Shown: piece after piece, positions 22,033-35,140 of the stretch
Position numbering within the stretch: position 1 is the first letter of the stretch
How the letters are laid out: every line of letters begins with the position of its first letter
Notes under the pieces: generated by a model
What the model saw: only the letters and a program-made list of their open reading frames with translations
Database searches by the model: none
What the model was told of the DNA's origin: nothing
Source of the DNA: Aquabacterium sp.
GTDB lineage: Bacteria; Pseudomonadota; Gammaproteobacteria; Burkholderiales; Burkholderiaceae_C
Length of the DNA stretch: 47,699 nt
Assembly: GCA_029865965.1 (NCBI GenBank)
Contig: JARXAJ010000066.1
Location: forward strand, 1 to 47,699
Direction: 5' to 3'
Translations under genes and position numbers: made by a program

Positions 22033-24921
22033 TCAGCCGGTGTTGCGCAGCCCGGCCGCCACACCGTTGATCGACAGATGGATGCCGCGCTGCAGCCGGG
22101 CGTTCTCGGGCGCGCCTTCCTTGCGGTTGCGGTAGCGGCGCATCAGCTCCACCTGCAGGTGGTTCAGCGGGTCCAGGTAGGGGAAGCGGTGCTCGATGCT
22201 GCGCGCCAGCGCCGGGTTGCTTTGCAGCCGCTCGGTCTCGCCGGTGATCTGTGACAGCGCATCCTGCGTGCGCTCCCACTCGGCCTTGATGGCGCTGAAG
22301 ATGCGCTTGGCCAGCTTCTGGTCTTCGACCAGCTCGCAGTAGCGTGATGCGATGCGCAAGTCGCTCTTGGCCAGCACCATGTCCAGGTTCGACATCAGGG
22401 TGCGGAAGAACGGCCACTGCTTGTGCATCTTCTGCAGCAGCTTGAGCTTGTCGGCGCGGTCGGCGCCGGTGCCCAGGAAGGCGTCGATCGCCGACCCGAA
22501 GCCGCACCAGCCCGGCAGCGCCACACGGCACTGGCCCCAGCTGAACCCCCAGGGGATGGCGCGCAGGTCTTCGATCGCCCGCGTGGCCTTGCGGCTGGCC
22601 GGGCGGCTGCCGATGTTCAGCTCGGCGATCTCGCGGATCGGCGTGGCGGCAAAGAAATAGTCGGTGAAGCCGGGTGTCTCGTAGACCAGCTTGCGGTAGC
22701 CGGCATGGCTGGCGTCGCTGATGGCGGCGGCCGCCTCCAGAAACGCCTTGGGCGCGCCCGACTTGCTGGCCCCTGCGCCGGTGCTGGTGTGCAGCAGCGT
22801 GGCCTCCAGCGTGGCGGCTACCAGGGTTTCCAGGTTGCGGCGGCCGATCTCGGGGTTGGCGTATTTGCTGCCGATCACCTCGCCCTGCTCGGTCAGGCGG
22901 ATCTGGCCGTTCACCGTGCCCGGCGGCTGCGCCAGGATGGCCTGGTAGCTGGGGCCGCCGCCGCGGCCCACCGTGCCGCCCCGGCCATGGAACAGCCGCA
23001 GCGTGATGCCGCGTGCGGTGCGCAAGGGGCCGAACAGCGCCACCAGCGCCAGTTCGGCCCGGTACAGCTCCCAGTTGCTGGTGAAGAAGCCGCCGTCCTT
23101 GTTGCTGTCGGAATAGCCCAGCATGATGTCCTGCTCGCCGCCGCTGCGCACCACCAGGTCGGTGATGCCGGGCAGGGCGTAGAAGGCGCGCATGATCGGC
23201 TCGGCCTGGCGCAGATCGCCAATCGTCTCGAACAGCGGCACCACGATCAGCGCATTCACCGCGCCGGCGTCCAGCGTGCCGCCCTGCAGCACACCCCCAT
23301 TCGGCCCGGCCAGCAGGCCGCATTCCTTCTGCAGCAGCAGCACCTCCAGCAGGTCACTCACGCTCTCGGTGTGGCTGATGATGTAGTGGCGCAAGGCCTC
23401 GCGGCCATAACGCGCCAGCATGGTCTTGGCGGTCTCGAAGATCGCCAGCTCGCTTTGCGCCAGGTCGCTGTAGGCGGCGCCATGCACCCGCAATGGGCGG
23501 GCATCGTTGAGCAGGCCCATCAGCAGGCTGCGCTTGGCGTCTTCGTCCAGCGCGCTGTAGTCGGGGTGCAGGCGGGCTTCGCGCAGCAGCTCGGCCACCA
23601 CCGCCTCGTGCTTGTCACTGCTTTGGCGCAGGTCGAGCGTGGCCAGGTGGAAGCCGAACACCTGCACCGCCCGCATCAGCGGTGCCAGGCGCGGCGCCAC
23701 CAGGGCCTGGGCATGGTGGCGCTGCAGGCTGTCGGCGATCACGCCCAGGTCGGCCAGAAACTGCGCCGGGCTGGTGTAGGCGTCCTGTGGCTGCACCGCA
23801 TGGCGCAGCGCCTCGGTGCCGGTCAGCGCCTGCAGCGTGGCGGCCAGCCGGGCATACATGCCCACCAGGGCGCGGCGGTAGGGCTCGTCCTCGCGGTGCG
23901 GGTTCTTGTCGGGCGAGGCTTCGGCCAGTGCCGCCATCTCGGGCGTCACGCCGGCCAGCATCTGGCTGATCGACAGCTCGGCGCCCAGCGCATGCACCTC
24001 GGTCAGGTAGAAGCGCAGCGCCACCTCGCTTTGCCGCGCCAGGGCCATGCGCAGGGTGTCGGCCGTCACATTGGGGTTGCCGTCGCGGTCGCCGCCGATC
24101 CACTGGCCCATGCGCAGGAAGCTGGGCACCGCAAACCCGGCCAGGTGCTCCTCGATCTCGGCATACAGCCTGGGGATCTGGCGCAGGAAGGTGCTCTGGT
24201 AGTAGCTCAGCGCGTTCTCGATCTCGTCGGCCACCGTCAGCTTGGTGTAGCGCAGCATGCGCGTCTGCCACAGCTGGGTGATGCGGGCGCGCATCAGCGC
24301 CTCGTTGGCGCGGCGTTCACGCTCGGTGGGCAGTTCGTCGCGCGCGCCCACCAGTTCGGCGATCGCCCGCTCGGCATCCAGGATGCTCTTGCGCTGCACC
24401 TCGGTGGGGTGGGCGGTCAGCACCGGGCTGATGTAGGCCTGGGTCAGCATCTGCGCCACGTCGGCCGAGCGGATGTCGGCCTGGTGCAGGCGCTCGAAGC
24501 ACAGCGCCAGGCTGCCGTCCTGCTGGTGGCCCTGGCGCTCATGGTGCTGGCGGCGGCGCACATGGTGGCGGTCTTCGGCAATGTTGGCCAGGTGGCTGAA
24601 GTAGCTGAAGGCGCGGATCACGCTCACCGTCTGGTCGGCCGACAGGTTCTTGAGCAGCCGGTCGAGCACCCGGCCGGCCGATGCGTCCTTCTTCAGCCGG
24701 TAGGCCACGCTGAGCTGGCGCACCCGCTCGATCAGCTCGAAGGCGTCCTTGCCCTCCTGCTCACGGATCACGTCGCCCAGCAGCCGGCCAAGTAACCGGA
24801 TGTCATCCATCAGCGCCTTGTTCTTGGCGGCGGCGTCGCCGGCATCGGCCAGTTTGACGGCGGCAAGCCCTGGCTTCGGTGGCCGGACGGGGCGCTTCCC
24901 GGGGGTGATCGAGCTTGGCAT
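22033..24921 (-). CDS. ppc: phosphoenolpyruvate carboxylase
   Basis: [83 protein letters not shown] at 24921 (track ORF over-extended to 25773). Confidence 0.97.
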   Translation of the reverse strand: MPSSITPGKRPVRPPKPGLAAVKLADAGDAAAKNKALMDDIRLLGRLLGDVIREQEGKDAFELIERVRQLSVAYRLKKDASAGRVLDRLLKNLSADQTVSVIRAFSYFSHLANIAEDRHHVRRRQHHERQGHQQDGSLALCFERLHQADIRSADVAQMLTQAYISPVLTAHPTEVQRKSILDAERAIAELVGARDELPTERERRANEALMRARITQLWQTRMLRYTKLTVADEIENALSYYQSTFLRQIPRLYAEIEEHLAGFAVPSFLRMGQWIGGDRDGNPNVTADTLRMALARQSEVALRFYLTEVHALGAELSISQMLAGVTPEMAALAEASPDKNPHREDEPYRRALVGMYARLAATLQALTGTEALRHAVQPQDAYTSPAQFLADLGVIADSLQRHHAQALVAPRLAPLMRAVQVFGFHLATLDLRQSSDKHEAVVAELLREARLHPDYSALDEDAKRSLLMGLLNDARPLRVHGAAYSDLAQSELAIFETAKTMLARYGREALRHYIISHTESVSDLLEVLLLQKECGLLAGPNGGVLQGGTLDAGAVNALIVVPLFETIGDLRQAEPIMRAFYALPGITDLVVRSGGEQDIMLGYSDSNKDGGFFTSNWELYRAELALVALFGPLRTARGITLRLFHGRGGTVGRGGGPSYQAILAQPPGTVNGQIRLTEQGEVIGSKYANPEIGRRNLETLVAATLEATLLHTSTGAGASKSGAPKAFLEAAAAISDASHAGYRKLVYETPGFTDYFFAATPIREIAELNIGSRPASRKATRAIEDLRAIPWGFSWGQCRVALPGWCGFGSAIDAFLGTGADRADKLKLLQKMHKQWPFFRTLMSNLDMVLAKSDLRIASRYCELVEDQKLAKRIFSAIKAEWERTQDALSQITGETERLQSNPALARSIEHRFPYLDPLNHLQVELMRRYRNRKEGAPENARLQRGIHLSINGVAAGLRNTG

Positions 24922-25059
24922 GGAGAACTCCAGAAGAGGTAACAAGGTTACCAAACCACGGGTATGGACCAGGCCGGCGCAGCAGTCGTGGCGGCGGCCT
25001 GTCGCACCCGGGTTGGCACCCACGGCTGCCCTGAACCGCCTAGCGATAATCGGGCCACC

Positions 25060-26049
25060 ATGACCCAATCCACCCCTGGCGCCAGCGCGCAAGACACGCC
25101 CGACACCCTGATCGCCACCCGTGAGAGCCGCCTGGCCCTGTGGCAGGCCGAGCATGTGCGCGACCTGCTCGGCGCCCGCTTCGGCCTGCGTGTGGGCCTG
25201 CTGGGCATGACCACCCGCGGCGACCAGATCCTCGACCGGGCGCTCAGCAAGGTGGGCGGCAAGGGCCTGTTCGTCAAGGAGCTGGAAGTGGCGCTGGAAG
25301 AAGGCCGCGCCCACCTGGCCGTGCATTCGCTGAAAGACGTGCCGATGGAGCTGCCCGACGGCTTCGTGCTGGCTGCGGTGCTGGAGCGTGAAGACCCGCG
25401 CGATGCCTTCGTCTCCAACCGCTATGCCAGCGTGGCTGATCTGCCCCAGGGCGCGGTGGTCGGCACCAGCAGCCTGCGCCGGGTGGTGCAGCTGAAGAAC
25501 CTGCGGCCCGACCTGCGCATCGAGCCGCTGCGCGGCAACCTCGACACCCGGCTGCGCAAGCTCGATGAAGGCGGCTATGACGCCATCGTGCTGGCCGCCG
25601 CCGGCCTGAAGCGCCTGGGCCTGGCCGACCGCATCCGCGCGCCCTTCGACGAGGCAGCGATGATCCCCGCCGCTGGTCAGGGCGCGCTGGGCATCGAGGT
25701 GCGCAGCAGCGCCACCACGCTGCGCGCCCAGCTGGCCGAGATGGTGCATGCGCCCACCTGGCTGTCGGTGCATGCCGAGCGTGCGGTGTCACGTGCCCTG
25801 GGCGGCAGTTGCAGCATGCCGCTGGCCGCCCACGCCGTGTGGCAGGGCGACCAGTTGGTGATGACCGCCGCGCTGGGCCATGCCGAGGACACCGCCCGGC
25901 CGCTGCTGCGCACCCAGGCCCAGGCCCGCATCCCGCAAGACAGCGGCGCTGCCGCCACCGCCCTGGCCGATGCCCTGGGCCGCCAGGCCGCCGACCAGCT
26001 GCGCGCCCAGGGTGCAGACGCCTACCTGGCCGCCGCACCGTTGGCCTGA
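25060..26049 (+). CDS. hemC: hydroxymethylbilane synthase
   Basis: [77 protein letters not shown] at 25060. Confidence 0.97.
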   Translation: MTQSTPGASAQDTPDTLIATRESRLALWQAEHVRDLLGARFGLRVGLLGMTTRGDQILDRALSKVGGKGLFVKELEVALEEGRAHLAVHSLKDVPMELPDGFVLAAVLEREDPRDAFVSNRYASVADLPQGAVVGTSSLRRVVQLKNLRPDLRIEPLRGNLDTRLRKLDEGGYDAIVLAAAGLKRLGLADRIRAPFDEAAMIPAAGQGALGIEVRSSATTLRAQLAEMVHAPTWLSVHAERAVSRALGGSCSMPLAAHAVWQGDQLVMTAALGHAEDTARPLLRTQAQARIPQDSGAAATALADALGRQAADQLRAQGADAYLAAAPLA

Positions 26050-26093
26050 CCGGCCGCGTGGCGCTGCCCCGCCTTGCCAATTTGCCGCCGGCC

Positions 26094-26897
26094 ATGGCCG
26101 ATCTGCCGCATGTGCTGGTGACCCGGCCGCAGCCGCAGGCCGATACCTGGGTGGCGCGCCTGCAGGCGCTGGGTCTGCCGGCCAGCGCCTTCCCGCTGCT
26201 GGGCATCGACGGCCCGGCCGACCCTGCGCCGGTGCAGGCAGCCTGGGCCACCGTCGCACGTGGGTGCGACGCGCAGCAGCGCCCGCTGGCGATGGTGATG
26301 TTCGTCAGCCCCAGTGCCGTGCAGCGCTTCTTTGACCAGCAGCCAGCTGGCCAGGCCTGGCCGGCAGCAGTGTTGGCGGCGGCGCCCGGACTGGGCACCC
26401 GCCAGGCCCTGCAGCAGGCGGGCGTGCCGGATGCCGCGCTGTGCAGCCCGGCCGAGGATGGCGGGCAGTTCGATTCAGAAGCACTGTGGGCCGTGCTGCA
26501 ACCCCGCTGCGCCTGGCCGGGCACCAGTGCGTTGGTGGTGCGGGGTGAATCGGGCCGCGATTGGCTGGCCGACGTGCTGCGCCAGCAGGGCGCACAGGTG
26601 CACTTTGTGGAGGCTTATCGCCGCACCGTGCCGGTGCCTGGCGCAGCGGCCCAGGGCGTGCTGGCCGGTGCCCTGGCCCGGCCCCGGGCACACTGCTGGC
26701 TGTTTTCCAGCAGCGAGGCGGTGGGCCATCTGCCGCTGCTGGCGCCAGCGGCCGACTGGTCGCAGGCCCGTGCCCTGGCCACCCATCCGCGCATCGCCCA
26801 AGCGGCCCGCCGGCTGGGCATGGCCGACGTGCAGACCGTGGTCCCCACGCCCGAGGCCGTGGCCGACCACCTGCGCGGACCTGCGGCGCCTGCCTGA
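26094..26897 (+). CDS. hemD: uroporphyrinogen-III synthase
   Basis: MADLPHVLVTRPQPQADTWVARLQALG...; position between hemC and hemX; track ORF over-extended upstream. Confidence 0.9.
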   Translation: MADLPHVLVTRPQPQADTWVARLQALGLPASAFPLLGIDGPADPAPVQAAWATVARGCDAQQRPLAMVMFVSPSAVQRFFDQQPAGQAWPAAVLAAAPGLGTRQALQQAGVPDAALCSPAEDGGQFDSEALWAVLQPRCAWPGTSALVVRGESGRDWLADVLRQQGAQVHFVEAYRRTVPVPGAAAQGVLAGALARPRAHCWLFSSSEAVGHLPLLAPAADWSQARALATHPRIAQAARRLGMADVQTVVPTPEAVADHLRGPAAPA

Positions 26898-26946
26898 GCC
26901 CGGCCAAGCAGGCCGGGGCGCCGGATGGGCCGTCGATACAATCACT

Positions 26947-28074
26947 GTGAACGTGACTGACAACGCATCAACCGCCGCCCAACCAGCTGTCGCCGCACCC
27001 GTCGCCGCTGCAGCCGGCGACGCGGCGCCCGCGGCGGCCAGCGTGGCGCTGCCCACCGGCTTGTCCGGCGCCTGGTGGGCGGTTTTCGCGGCGGTCGGCG
27101 GCCTGGCGGTGGTGGCCATCACCCTGGCGCTGATGGGCCAGCAGCGCATCAAGAGCCTGGAGCAGGAACTGGTGCGCCGCCAGCAGGACAGCCAGGGCCA
27201 GGCCATCGAAGCCCGCGCCATGGCCCAGCAGGCGCAGGAACTGGCCCGCTCGGCCGAGACCAAGGTGGCTTTGCTCGATGGCCGCGTGGCCGAGACGGCA
27301 CTGCAGCGCACCCAGCTCGAAGAACTGATCCAGCAGCTATCGCGCTCCCGCGACGAAAACGTGTTGGCCGATGTCGATGCGGCCCTGCGGGTGGCCGCGC
27401 AGCAGAGTGCGATCACCGGTAGCGCCGAGCCCCTGATCGCAGCCCTGCGCCAAAGCGAGGAGCGCCTGGCGCGCATGAACCAGCCCCGGCTGGAACGGGT
27501 GCGCCGGGCGCTGGCGCGTGACCTGGACAGGGTGCGCGCGGTGGTCATCAACGACATCGCCAGCCTGACGATCAAGCTCGACGAGGCTGTGCGCACGGTC
27601 GACGATCTGCCCTTGCTGGCCCAGCCCGAGCGCAAGCCGGTGGCTGCCGCACGGCCGGGTGCAGCGGCTGCGGCGGCTGACCAGGCCCAGGGCTGGTGGC
27701 CCTGGTTGCAGGCCCAGGCTGCCTGGGCAGGCGAGCGGGTGTGGAGCGAAGCGCGCGCCCTGGTGCGGGTGACGCGCATTGACCACCCCGAGGCCGCCCT
27801 GATGGCGCCCGAGCAAGCCTGGTTCCTGCGGGAAAACCTGAAACTGCGGTTGCTCAATGCGCGGCTGGCGCTGTTGTCACGCCAGTTCGAGACCGCCCAG
27901 GCCGACCTGCGCGACGCCGTGGCCTCGCTCGACCGCTATTTCGACCGCAGTGCCCGGCGCGTGGCGCTCACGGCCGACCTGCTGCGCCAGGTGGCTGACC
28001 AGGCCAGGCAAGTGAGCTTGCCGCGGCCAGACGAAACCCTGGCAGCGCTGGCCGCAGCGCAAGCCGGCCGCTAG
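26947..28074 (+). CDS. hemX: HemX-like uroporphyrinogen-III C-methyltransferase family protein
   Basis: Single TM near the N-terminus followed by coiled-coil (QRIKSLEQELVRRQQDSQGQAIEARAMAQQAQEL...); GTG start inferred at 26947 (26953 is an alternative). Confidence 0.85.
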   Translation: MNVTDNASTAAQPAVAAPVAAAAGDAAPAAASVALPTGLSGAWWAVFAAVGGLAVVAITLALMGQQRIKSLEQELVRRQQDSQGQAIEARAMAQQAQELARSAETKVALLDGRVAETALQRTQLEELIQQLSRSRDENVLADVDAALRVAAQQSAITGSAEPLIAALRQSEERLARMNQPRLERVRRALARDLDRVRAVVINDIASLTIKLDEAVRTVDDLPLLAQPERKPVAAARPGAAAAAADQAQGWWPWLQAQAAWAGERVWSEARALVRVTRIDHPEAALMAPEQAWFLRENLKLRLLNARLALLSRQFETAQADLRDAVASLDRYFDRSARRVALTADLLRQVADQARQVSLPRPDETLAALAAAQAGR

Positions 28075-28084
28075 GCGCGGGGCC

Positions 28085-29329
28085 GTGCGCAACGTCGTCT
28101 GGCTGGTGCTGCTCTTCGTGGTGGCCGTGGTCGCCGCGCTGACGCTGGGCGACAACACCGGCATGGCCTCGTTTTACTGGGAGAACTGGCGGGTCGACTT
28201 CTCCCTGAACTTCTTCATCCTGGCAGCCCTGGCCGCCGGTTTTGCGCTGATGACGGCGGTGCAGGCCGTCAATGCCCTGATCGGCCTGCCGGCGCGCGCC
28301 CGCGAATGGCGTTTGTTGCGCCTGGAGCGTGCAGCCCAGGCCGCCCTGCGTGAGGCGCTGGCCGAATATTTCAGCGGCCGCTTTGGCCGGTCGCACAAGG
28401 CGGCGCAGCGCGCTGTCGCCATCCAGGACGAGCGGCAGGATGCCGGCGACGACCATGAGTTCCGCACCCTGGCGCACCTGCTGGCTGCCGGCAGCCTGCA
28501 CCGCCTGCAGGACCGCGGCCGCCGCGACGCGGTGCTGCAGCGTGCCTTGCGCCCGGGCCGGCGTGGTATCAACCAGGCCGTGGACGATGGCGCCCGCCTG
28601 CTAGCGGCCGAGTGGGCCCTGGACGACCGCGACGGCCCGCGTGCCGAGGCCTTGCTGGCCGAACTGCAGCCCGGCGTGGCGCGGCGCACCCAGGCGCTGC
28701 GGCTCAAGCTGCAGGCTGCCCGGCTGGAGCGCCGGCCGATGGACGCGCTGCACACGGCCCGGCTGCTGGCCAACCACCAGGCGTTTTCCAACACGGCGGC
28801 CCAGGGGCTGCTGCGGTCGCTGGCGATCGAGACACTGGAATCGGCCCATGACGCCGACCAGTTGCGCCGGGCCTGGCAGGCCTTTGACCTGGCTGACCAG
28901 CGCGACCCCTTCGTGGCCGCCCGTGCGGCGCGCCGGGCAGCCCAGCTGCAGTTGGCTGAAGAGGCCCGCATCTGGCTGCGCCCGCTGTGGGACCGGCTCG
29001 ACAGCCTGGGCGCTGACGGCCGTGCCGAGGTGGCGCTGGCCCTGGTCGACACCGTGGCCGGCCTGGGGCCCGACTGGCTGGCCCGGGTCGAGGCGGCTCA
29101 GCGCGCCTTTCCCACCGAGCCGGCCGTCCAGGCCGCCGTGGGTGCGGTGCTGGCCGAGCGCCAGCTGTGGGGCAAGGCGCGCCGTCCGCTGGAGATCGCC
29201 GCGGGTGACCCGCAACTGCAGGCCCGGGCCCGACGCCAGGCCTGGCGCGCCCTGTCGCGGCTGGCCACCGAACAGGGTGACGATCCGCGCGCACTGGATT
29301 GCCTGCGGCAGGCGGCGGCCCAGGACTGA
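28085..29329 (+). CDS. hemY: HemY heme biosynthesis protein
   Basis: VRNVVWLVLLFVVAVVAALTLGDNTGMASFYWENWRVDFSLNFFI...; TPR-like C-terminus; follows hemX. Confidence 0.92.
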   Translation: MRNVVWLVLLFVVAVVAALTLGDNTGMASFYWENWRVDFSLNFFILAALAAGFALMTAVQAVNALIGLPARAREWRLLRLERAAQAALREALAEYFSGRFGRSHKAAQRAVAIQDERQDAGDDHEFRTLAHLLAAGSLHRLQDRGRRDAVLQRALRPGRRGINQAVDDGARLLAAEWALDDRDGPRAEALLAELQPGVARRTQALRLKLQAARLERRPMDALHTARLLANHQAFSNTAAQGLLRSLAIETLESAHDADQLRRAWQAFDLADQRDPFVAARAARRAAQLQLAEEARIWLRPLWDRLDSLGADGRAEVALALVDTVAGLGPDWLARVEAAQRAFPTEPAVQAAVGAVLAERQLWGKARRPLEIAAGDPQLQARARRQAWRALSRLATEQGDDPRALDCLRQAAAQD

Positions 29330-29411
29330 CGCGGCGTCCGCACTGTTTTTTTCAACTGCAGGCCGGTGGATGGCGGAAGCACTCGATTTTCGCTGTAGAC
29401 TGCAAGGCTTC

Positions 29412-29488
29412 GCGGCTGTAGCTCAGCTGGATAGAGTACTTGGCTACGAACCAAGGGGTCGTGGGTTCGATTCCTGCCAGCCGCACCA
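29412..29488 (+). tRNA. tRNA-Arg (anticodon ACG)
   Basis: GCGGCTG/CAGCCGC acceptor, anticodon arm CTTGG-CTACGAA-CCAAG, T arm GTGGGTTCGATTCCTGC, encoded CCA. Confidence 0.97.
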
Positions 29489-29508
29489 GAACAAAGCGTT
29501 CTAGACCA

Positions 29509-29546
29509 ACGGGTCAGCTCCACAAGAGCTGACCCGTTTTTCTTTT
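29509..29546 (+). terminator. Rho-independent terminator downstream of tRNA-Arg
   Basis: ACGGGTCAGCTC-cacaa-GAGCTGACCCGT followed by TTTTCTTTT. Confidence 0.92.
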
Positions 29547-29663
29547 CCGGGTCGGTCAAACCCACCTACTTCGTCTCTGGCTTGGGCTTGCTGTTGCGAA
29601 GTACGGTTCCAACCATGACCAGTCGTCCGCCTTCCTGTCCGAGTCACCGGTGCAGGCCGCCAG

Positions 29664-31682
<2,019 letters not shown>

Positions 31683-31885
31683 CCCCGCAGGCGGTGGCGG
31701 GTGCTGTCTGCAAAGCCGGCCCATGGGCTGAAACACGGGTGGTGATGCAGTTGCTGCCCCCTAGAATGTTGTGATCGCCTCGCAGGGGTTGGCCACAAGC
31801 AGGCCCTGCCGAGGCGATGTCATTCATGGCGCAGGGCGGGGGCTGACCAGGCCCCTGCATTCGATTCGTTCCAGGAGCTGTCCGC

Positions 31886-34138
31886 ATGCGCGGCATCGTT
31901 GTGTTGTGCACCCTGCTGTGGCGCCGCGCCGGCCTGGCGCTGGCCCTGGTTGCCGGCCTGCTGACGGCAGGGTGCAACAACAACCCCTACCCGCTGGGGG
32001 CCGAGCGCGAGAACACCCTGTTCTATTCATTCGACGAGCGCTCGCCCCGCTACCTGGACCCGACCGCGTCGTATTCCAACCCCGAGTCGGCCTACACCAT
32101 GCAGGCCTACGACCCGCCTTACGGCTACCACTACCTCAAGCGCCCTTACCAACTGCAGCCCAAGTCGGCCGCAGCCGTGGCCAGGCCGCGCTACCTGGAC
32201 AAGAACGGCCAGCCCCTGCCCGACGATGCGCCGGGCGAGTCGATCGCCGAGAGCGTGTATGACGTGCCCATCCGCCCCGGCATGCGCTACCAGCCGCACC
32301 CGGCCTTTGCGGTCGATGCGCAGGGCAGGTACCGCTACCACTCGGATGCGCCGCTGACCCACGCCACCCTGGGCAAGCGCCGTTCACCCTGGGACTTTGA
32401 ACACCAGGGCACGCGCGAGGTGGTGGCCGAAGACTTTGTCTATGCGCTCAAGCGCCACGCCACCACCCGCATCGAGGCGCCGGTGTTTGCGGTGTTTGCC
32501 GAGTACGTGATCGGCCTGAAGGACTATGCGGCCCTGGTCAAGCGTGAAGACACCAAGCTGCTGGCCGGCCTGCCCGAAGACCTGCGCGACAAGCCGTTTC
32601 TCGACTTCCGCCGCTGGCCGCTGGCCGGCGCCACCGCGCCCGAGAAGCACCTGCTGCGCATCCGCCTGAAGGGGAAGTACCCGCAGTGGAACTACTGGAT
32701 GGCGCTGGCCTTCACCGCGCCCATCCCCTGGGAGGCCGATGCCTTCTATGCCCAGCCCGGCATGAGCGAGGCGGGCCTGAGCCTGAACCAGTGGCCGGTG
32801 GGCAGCGGCGCCTACATGATGGCCGAGTTCGTGCGTGACCGCCGCCATGTGATGGTGCGCAACCCCAACTACCGTGAAGACCTGTACCCCTGCGAAGGCA
32901 TGCCTGGCGACCGCGAGGCCGGCCTGCTCGACGACTGCGGCAAGCGCATGCCCTTCATCGACAAGCTCTACGTCACCATCGAGAAGGAGAAGGTGGCGCG
33001 CAAGGAGAAGTTCAAGCAGGGCTACCTGGACGTGCCCGAGATCGAACGGCCCGAATGGGGCGTGGACTTCCGCAACGATGCCGATGATTCGGACGACGTG
33101 GCCGCGCTGTTCCAGGCGCGGGGCTTCCAGTTCCCGCTGGCCACCGACATCAGCAACTGGTACCTGGGCTTCAACATGCTCGACCCGGTGGTGGGCCACG
33201 GCGCCACACCCGCCCAGGCCGAGAAGAACCGCAAGCTGCGCCAGGCCCTGGCCATCGTGATCGACTATGAAGAGGGCTATGGCCGCATCTTCAAGCACAA
33301 GGGCGGCGTGGCCGCGCACAGCCCGTTTCCGCCGGGGCTGTTCGGCTCGCGCGAGGGCGTCGGCACCTTCCACAACCCGGTGACGCACACGCTGGTCAAT
33401 GGCCAGGTGCAGCGCCGGCCGGTGGCTGATGCCAAGCTGCTGCTGGCCGAGGCCGGCTACCCGGGCGGGCGCGATGCGGTGACCGGCAAGCCGCTGGTGC
33501 TGAACTACGACTTCCAGCGCGCCGTGACGCCTGAATTCAAGAGCGAGAACGACTGGATGGTCAGGCAGTTCGCCAAGCTGGGCATCCAGTTGGAGATCCG
33601 TGCGACCGACTTCAACCAGTTCCAGGACAAGACGCTCAAGGGCAAGCACCAGATCTACTGGGCCGGCTGGCTGGCCGACTACCCCGATGCAGAGAACTTC
33701 AGCTTTCTGCTTTACGGCCCCAATGCCAAGAGCAAGAACAATGGCGAGAACGTCAGCAACTACCAGAACGCCGAATACGACGCGCTGCACCGCCAGCTGC
33801 AGATGCTCGACGACGGCCCGGCCAAGCAAGCCGCGCTCGACCGCATGGTGGCCGTCGTGCAGCAAGACGCGCCCTGGGCCTTCGGCTACTTTCCCTGGGG
33901 TGGCCTGGCCTTCCAGCAGTGGGTGCACAACGGCAAGCCCAGCATCCTGATCCGCGACATGGCCAAGTACTACCGGGTCGATGCCAACCTGCGTGCCGCC
34001 AAGCAGGCCGAATGGAATGCGCCGGTGCGCTGGCCGCTGGCGCTGGTGGCCATCGGCGTGCTGGCCCTGCTGTGGGCGGCCCGGCGCAGCGTGCGCCAAC
34101 GCGAGACGGCCACCGCCCGCCGCCGCGCCGCAGCCTGA
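31886..34138 (+). CDS. peptide-type (SBP_bac_5) ABC transporter substrate-binding protein
   Basis: Lipobox-like LLTAGCNNNP; long SBP_bac_5-like body (YWAGWLADYPDAENFSFLLYGPN); upstream of two permeases. Confidence 0.9.
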   Translation: MRGIVVLCTLLWRRAGLALALVAGLLTAGCNNNPYPLGAERENTLFYSFDERSPRYLDPTASYSNPESAYTMQAYDPPYGYHYLKRPYQLQPKSAAAVARPRYLDKNGQPLPDDAPGESIAESVYDVPIRPGMRYQPHPAFAVDAQGRYRYHSDAPLTHATLGKRRSPWDFEHQGTREVVAEDFVYALKRHATTRIEAPVFAVFAEYVIGLKDYAALVKREDTKLLAGLPEDLRDKPFLDFRRWPLAGATAPEKHLLRIRLKGKYPQWNYWMALAFTAPIPWEADAFYAQPGMSEAGLSLNQWPVGSGAYMMAEFVRDRRHVMVRNPNYREDLYPCEGMPGDREAGLLDDCGKRMPFIDKLYVTIEKEKVARKEKFKQGYLDVPEIERPEWGVDFRNDADDSDDVAALFQARGFQFPLATDISNWYLGFNMLDPVVGHGATPAQAEKNRKLRQALAIVIDYEEGYGRIFKHKGGVAAHSPFPPGLFGSREGVGTFHNPVTHTLVNGQVQRRPVADAKLLLAEAGYPGGRDAVTGKPLVLNYDFQRAVTPEFKSENDWMVRQFAKLGIQLEIRATDFNQFQDKTLKGKHQIYWAGWLADYPDAENFSFLLYGPNAKSKNNGENVSNYQNAEYDALHRQLQMLDDGPAKQAALDRMVAVVQQDAPWAFGYFPWGGLAFQQWVHNGKPSILIRDMAKYYRVDANLRAAKQAEWNAPVRWPLALVAIGVLALLWAARRSVRQRETATARRRAAA

Positions 34139-34156
34139 TCGCGCGAGACCGACACG

Positions 34157-35140
34157 ATGGCCCGCTACATCCTGCGCCGCATGGGCTATGGCCTGCTGAT
34201 CCTGATCGGCGTGAACCTGCTCACCTTCTTTTTGTTCTTCACCGTCAACACGCCCGACGACATGGCGCGGCTGAACATCGGCGGCAAGCGCATCACGCAA
34301 GAGCAGATCGACAAGTGGAAGGCCGAGCGCGGCTACGACAAGCCGCTGTACTTCAATGCCCAGGCGCAGGGCACCGAACAGATCACCCGCACCGTGCTGT
34401 GGGAGCGCAGCATCTCGCTGCTGCTGCTGGACTTCGGCCGCAGTGATTCGGCCCGGTCCACCGACATCGGCCACGAGGTGGCCACCCGCATGGGCGTGAG
34501 CCTGCAGCTGGCGCTGCCGCTGTTCATCTTGCAGTTGATCGTGAGCGTCAGCTTCTCGCTGATGCTGGTGTACTTCCGCCATACCCGCATCGATTTCTGG
34601 GGCGTGGTGCTGTGCGTGGGGATGCTGTCGATTTCCAGCCTGTTCTACATCATCGTCGGCCAGTACTTCTTCTCGCGGGTGCTGCGGCTGGTGCCGATCT
34701 CGGGCTTTGCCGAGGGGCTGGATGCGGTGCGCTTTCTGGCGCTGCCGATCTTTCTCAGCCTGCTGGCGCGGCTGGGTGGCGAGGCGCGGCTGTACCGGGC
34801 GATGTTCCTGGAAGAGATCGGCCGCGACTATGTGCGCACCGCCCGCGCCAAGGGCCTGAGCGAGCAGGTGGTGCTGTTCCGCCATGTGCTGAAGAACGCG
34901 CTGATCCCCATCATCACCAGCGCCGGTGCCTACCTGCCCTATGTGTTCATGGGCAGCCTGGTGTTCGAAAGCTTCTTCGGCATCCCTGGCCTGGGCGCCT
35001 TCGTCATCGAGGCCATCTCGGGCCAGGATTTCGCCATCGTGCGCACCATGGTGTTCCTGGGGGCTGCGCTGTACATCGCCAGCAATGTGCTGATCGACAT
35101 TGCCTACACCTGGGTGGATCCCCGGGTGCGCTTGTCATGA
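34157..35140 (+). CDS. ABC transporter permease (DppB/OppB-like)
   Basis: MARYILRRMGYGLLILIGVNLLTFFLFF; DYVRTARAKGLSEQVVLFRHVLKNALIPIIT. Confidence 0.93.
   Translation: MARYILRRMGYGLLILIGVNLLTFFLFFTVNTPDDMARLNIGGKRITQEQIDKWKAERGYDKPLYFNAQAQGTEQITRTVLWERSISLLLLDFGRSDSARSTDIGHEVATRMGVSLQLALPLFILQLIVSVSFSLMLVYFRHTRIDFWGVVLCVGMLSISSLFYIIVGQYFFSRVLRLVPISGFAEGLDAVRFLALPIFLSLLARLGGEARLYRAMFLEEIGRDYVRTARAKGLSEQVVLFRHVLKNALIPIITSAGAYLPYVFMGSLVFESFFGIPGLGAFVIEAISGQDFAIVRTMVFLGAALYIASNVLIDIAYTWVDPRVRLS

Noticed and set aside
22423-24795. 790-aa plus-strand ORF opposite ppc
   Set aside because: Antisense shadow of ppc; biased composition and no family signature.
29412-29600. tRNA-Arg as an integration site for a genomic island
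   Set aside because: No duplicated tRNA 3' end or integrase seen; downstream genes (tadA, ldcA) look core.
32384-34885. 833-aa minus-strand ORF opposite the SBP and permease genes
   Set aside because: Antisense shadow ORF spanning two genes.
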